Assembly: GCA_003260075.1 (NCBI GenBank)
Contig: QLIY01000149.1
Location: 155,688-219,687 of the forward strand
Source of the DNA: Phallusia mammillata
Taxonomy: Eukaryota > Chordata > Ascidiacea > Phlebobranchia > Ascidiidae
DNA length: 64,000 bases
Direction: 5' to 3'
The notes beneath the pieces were generated by a model, which made no database searches, was not told the DNA's origin, and saw only the letters and a program-made list of their open reading frames with translations. Position 1 is the stretch's first letter. Each line of letters begins with the position of its first letter. Positions 61,916 through 64,000 of this stretch are shown in pieces. The translations under genes and the position numbers were made by a program.

Positions 61916-62576
61916 TCAAAATTAAAAAAGAATAATAAAAGGTTAAAGTCAAACATTTTTGATTGCACATCCCCTGACAACATGTGTAAATCTTATGATC
62001 CCTCCAAGTTGGTTCAAATCATGAATATTAATTTTCATGTATAATTGCTTGTCAAAAAAGATGTCACTTCTTCTCTAATCGAACATATCGTAGGTCAGCT
62101 TCAATGATAGATCTTTCCCAGCCTTCTTGTTGTCACAAATATGTCCAGAAGCCATCAAGAGTAGTTATAAAAATTATACAACTAATAGCAACAAGCTGTC
62201 AATTAAAGTAAACTAAACACTATTTAGACAATGAAAAAAGGATTTAGTGAAACAAATTAATGCACAAACAAAACTTTCGCAACAAATACTCCCCCCCCAC
62301 CAGCATACATTTCTCCTAGCCAGAGAACCTAATATTAAAAGAGTTTTTGTTTAGAGGCAATTTTTATGTAATACAATAAGTATTTTTCTGTGCCCAAGAA
62401 AACACTATTCTGGTTGAATTCGTATCTTTTATTGATATCACATAAAACCATCAAGAGCAAAGAATAGAAAAATGTGCCTCGATCAGAGACCCACCCAAGC
62501 ACATTGAAATGAACTGTCAGTCATAGCTACTTTCCAGTATCAAAATTGGCAGTGAAGTGATGCCTTTTTTGTTCAA
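61408..62576. other. Convergent 3' region with a G68 run
   Basis: Between the NERD-gene stop and the NHP2 stop. Includes the G68 run at 61847-61914 and a C8 run near 62291. Minus- and plus-strand frames across the run are artefacts. Confidence 0.5.
61847..61914. repeat. G68 homopolymer
   Basis: Sixty-eight consecutive G on the + strand, 3' of the NERD gene. No flanking duplication. Confidence 0.97.
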
Positions 62577-62702
62577 TCAGTATGGTGGAGGAAGTGTCTT
62601 TATATCTTTCAAACATTCATTATAGGACTTTTCATACTCAGAATTTGACTTAACCAGAACACAGCATGTAGGTCTTTTTGAACCAGTAGCCAATCCCAAA
62701 TC
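62577..62702 (-). CDS. NHP2: NHP2 (H/ACA snoRNP protein, L7Ae family), last exon
   Basis: One terminal exon of 42 codons, acceptor TTTCAG at 62703-62708, phase 0. Translation DLGLATGSKRPTCCVLVK continues with SEYEKSYNECLKDIKTLPPPY. This matches the C-terminus of NHP2 (DLGxAxGSKRPTC, then YDECLEEVQ-like). NHP2 binds the kink-turn region of H/ACA RNAs, which guide pseudouridylation and help telomerase. The preceding exon, expected to encode the L7Ae core, is not found up to the window end at 64000 and is probably beyond it. Confidence 0.85.
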   Translation of the reverse strand, partial: DLGLATGSKRPTCCVLVKSNSEYEKSYNECLKDIKTLPPPY

Positions 62703-64000
62703 CTGAAATAAAACAGAATTTATCAGTTCTAATGACTAATTCAAAAATCCACTACAAGTGTGGCTCTCAAAATGTTGTCATCAGGTTTATGATGCTGTAT
62801 TAGTAATATTTGCGGGTTGTAATTTTTTATTGCAAATATTTGGTATTCAGCATTAATATCTAGTTTTGAATCCAGTTAATTGCAAAAGCATTGAGATTAT
62901 AAATCTCAAACTGAACCCTAATATCAGTTCAGAACATCGCCTTTTTAGATGCTCAGTGCTTGGCTGAGCAGTTGAACAAACTGACCCGAGCATTGAAATT
63001 GCATGTTCATGACTTACTAACAAACGAAATCAGTTTTTCGAAAGGGTATTCATAAACAAATTGGGCTTTTTTTAAAAAATGCGTTATTTGGTGGAAAAAC
63101 ATGTCTTTCTAGGTTCTGTACAGCTACACGTGAAAGTCACAATGCAAAAAAAGACTGGCCATTAGTCTATTTCAACACGAAACAGTAGTATTTTTACCAC
63201 CTGCTTTGTATCAACTTGCCACTATCATAATCACAATAGTCCCTCCCATAGGATCTTTCGTGACATAGCTTCTAAGCACAGGAGGTAACATTTAAACATG
63301 TATTTTGGGGTTGTAAGGGTATTCCCTGGCCCAATTTGGTTAAAAATTGCAATCTATGAATGCAAACTTCAAAAGTGTTCTTTACTAAGCAGCAGGAACA
63401 AACCTGTGTTAGACATAAATAATATTAAAAAATAGAAGGGGCTCCATATAAAGCAGGGGTTCCCAACCAATGGTACGCGTACCACTAGTGGTATGCGAAG
63501 GTTTTTTAGGTGGTACGCTAGTAGCTTCCGTTTTTTTTCACAAAAGCCTGGTTTCACAACTTTATATTTTGTTTACAGTAGTAAACAAAAACAAAAATCT
63601 CATTCAATCCAGTTGTGGTGCTTCAGTGTTATTATGGTCCCCCTTCTATGAAGGGGACACATATTGTTTTTGTCCGTATTTTTTTTCTTTTTTTCTTTTT
63701 TCTGTCTAACGCTGGTTTGTTAAACGCGTTTGGTCAAGAAAGAGTGCTCCAAATTTAACAAAATTTACACAAATGTTAGTTATTAATCCAAATTTGATCC
63801 TCCTGAAGTTTGACCCCAAATGACCCAGCGGTTCACCCGCAGGCCCCCAAAACGTATTTTTTTAAAAACGGCTGTACTGACTAAAGTACATAATCTGAGA
63901 GTTTCATGGTTTGTTGGTTGGTGCAATGTAGAGATTCAAAAACATTTTGTATCTTTTTATTGGATTCACCCATTTTACCCCTTAAACCCCCAAATAGTAA
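62703..64000. other. NHP2 intron (presumed) with the start of a hAT-type element
   Basis: No exon recognised. A hAT-type left end (CAGGGGTTCCCAACCAATGG) begins at 63454. Its right end is not in the window. Confidence 0.5.
63454..64000. mobile_element. hAT-type element, left end, right end outside window
   Basis: Starts CAGGGGTTCCCAACCAATGG and is followed by palindromic GGTACGCGTACC and CCACTAGTGG. The inverse end is not reached by base 64000. Confidence 0.6.

Noticed and set aside
61769..62044. Poly-glycine / poly-proline proteins over the G68 run (and over the G52 run)
   Set aside because: A homopolymer is open in all frames; no conserved sequence flanks it.

Overview
This is a eukaryotic, intron-rich, AT-rich window. 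It holds single-copy animal genes, mostly with short exons (30-270 bp) and GT-AG introns. Gene density is about one per 4-5 kb, and many short non-autonomous DNA transposons lie in introns and between genes. The protein set (KAT14, a PSIP1/HDGFL2-type PWWP-IBD protein, SLC35D, PRKCSH, OSBPL9, UBE2U, MLYCD, NHP2) together with the compactness suggests an invertebrate chordate. An ascidian tunicate such as Ciona is my best inference; I could not check it against a database. Exon boundaries were set by hand from frame continuity, GT/AG sites and remembered family sequence.

Layout. 1-764 (-): 5' part of an ankyrin-repeat gene that runs off the window. 1596-4062 (-): an atypical class A GPCR in five exons. 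5849-12912 (-): KAT14, the ATAC-complex acetyltransferase, complete in 15 exons. 15707-17152 (-): an intronless PWWP plus integrase-binding-domain protein. 18896-21527 (-): an SLC35D nucleotide-sugar transporter in 8 exons. 21972-26040: a nested composite transposon of about 4 kb with a perfect 8-bp target duplication. 26690-30995 (-): PRKCSH, glucosidase II beta, 13 exons, with one faulty splice junction. 32249-33777 (+): a RING-finger protein. 35130-45358 (-): OSBPL9/ORP9, complete in 20 exons. 45.7-51.7 kb: a transposon-dense block containing a broken Ser/Asn/Gly-rich gene (47866-48694). 52051-53470 (-): a type II membrane C-type-lectin-like protein, head to head with UBE2U (53817-56088, +). 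57289-59447 (+): malonyl-CoA decarboxylase. 60263-61407 (+): a NERD-domain (nuclease-related) protein. 62577-62702 (-): the last exon of NHP2.

The genes do not form a pathway. They are housekeeping functions: chromatin, ER glycan quality control and nucleotide-sugar import, lipid transfer, ubiquitin, fatty-acid metabolism, snoRNP. The least ordinary material lies elsewhere. Four direct duplications of unique sequence each surround a short homopolymeric G (or C) run, and there are three G runs of more than 50 bases. Two transposon families have 9-10 bp target duplications (Mutator-like), which separates them from the abundant 8-bp (hAT-like) families. I saw no CRISPR, operon or rRNA features, and I could not support any tRNA call.
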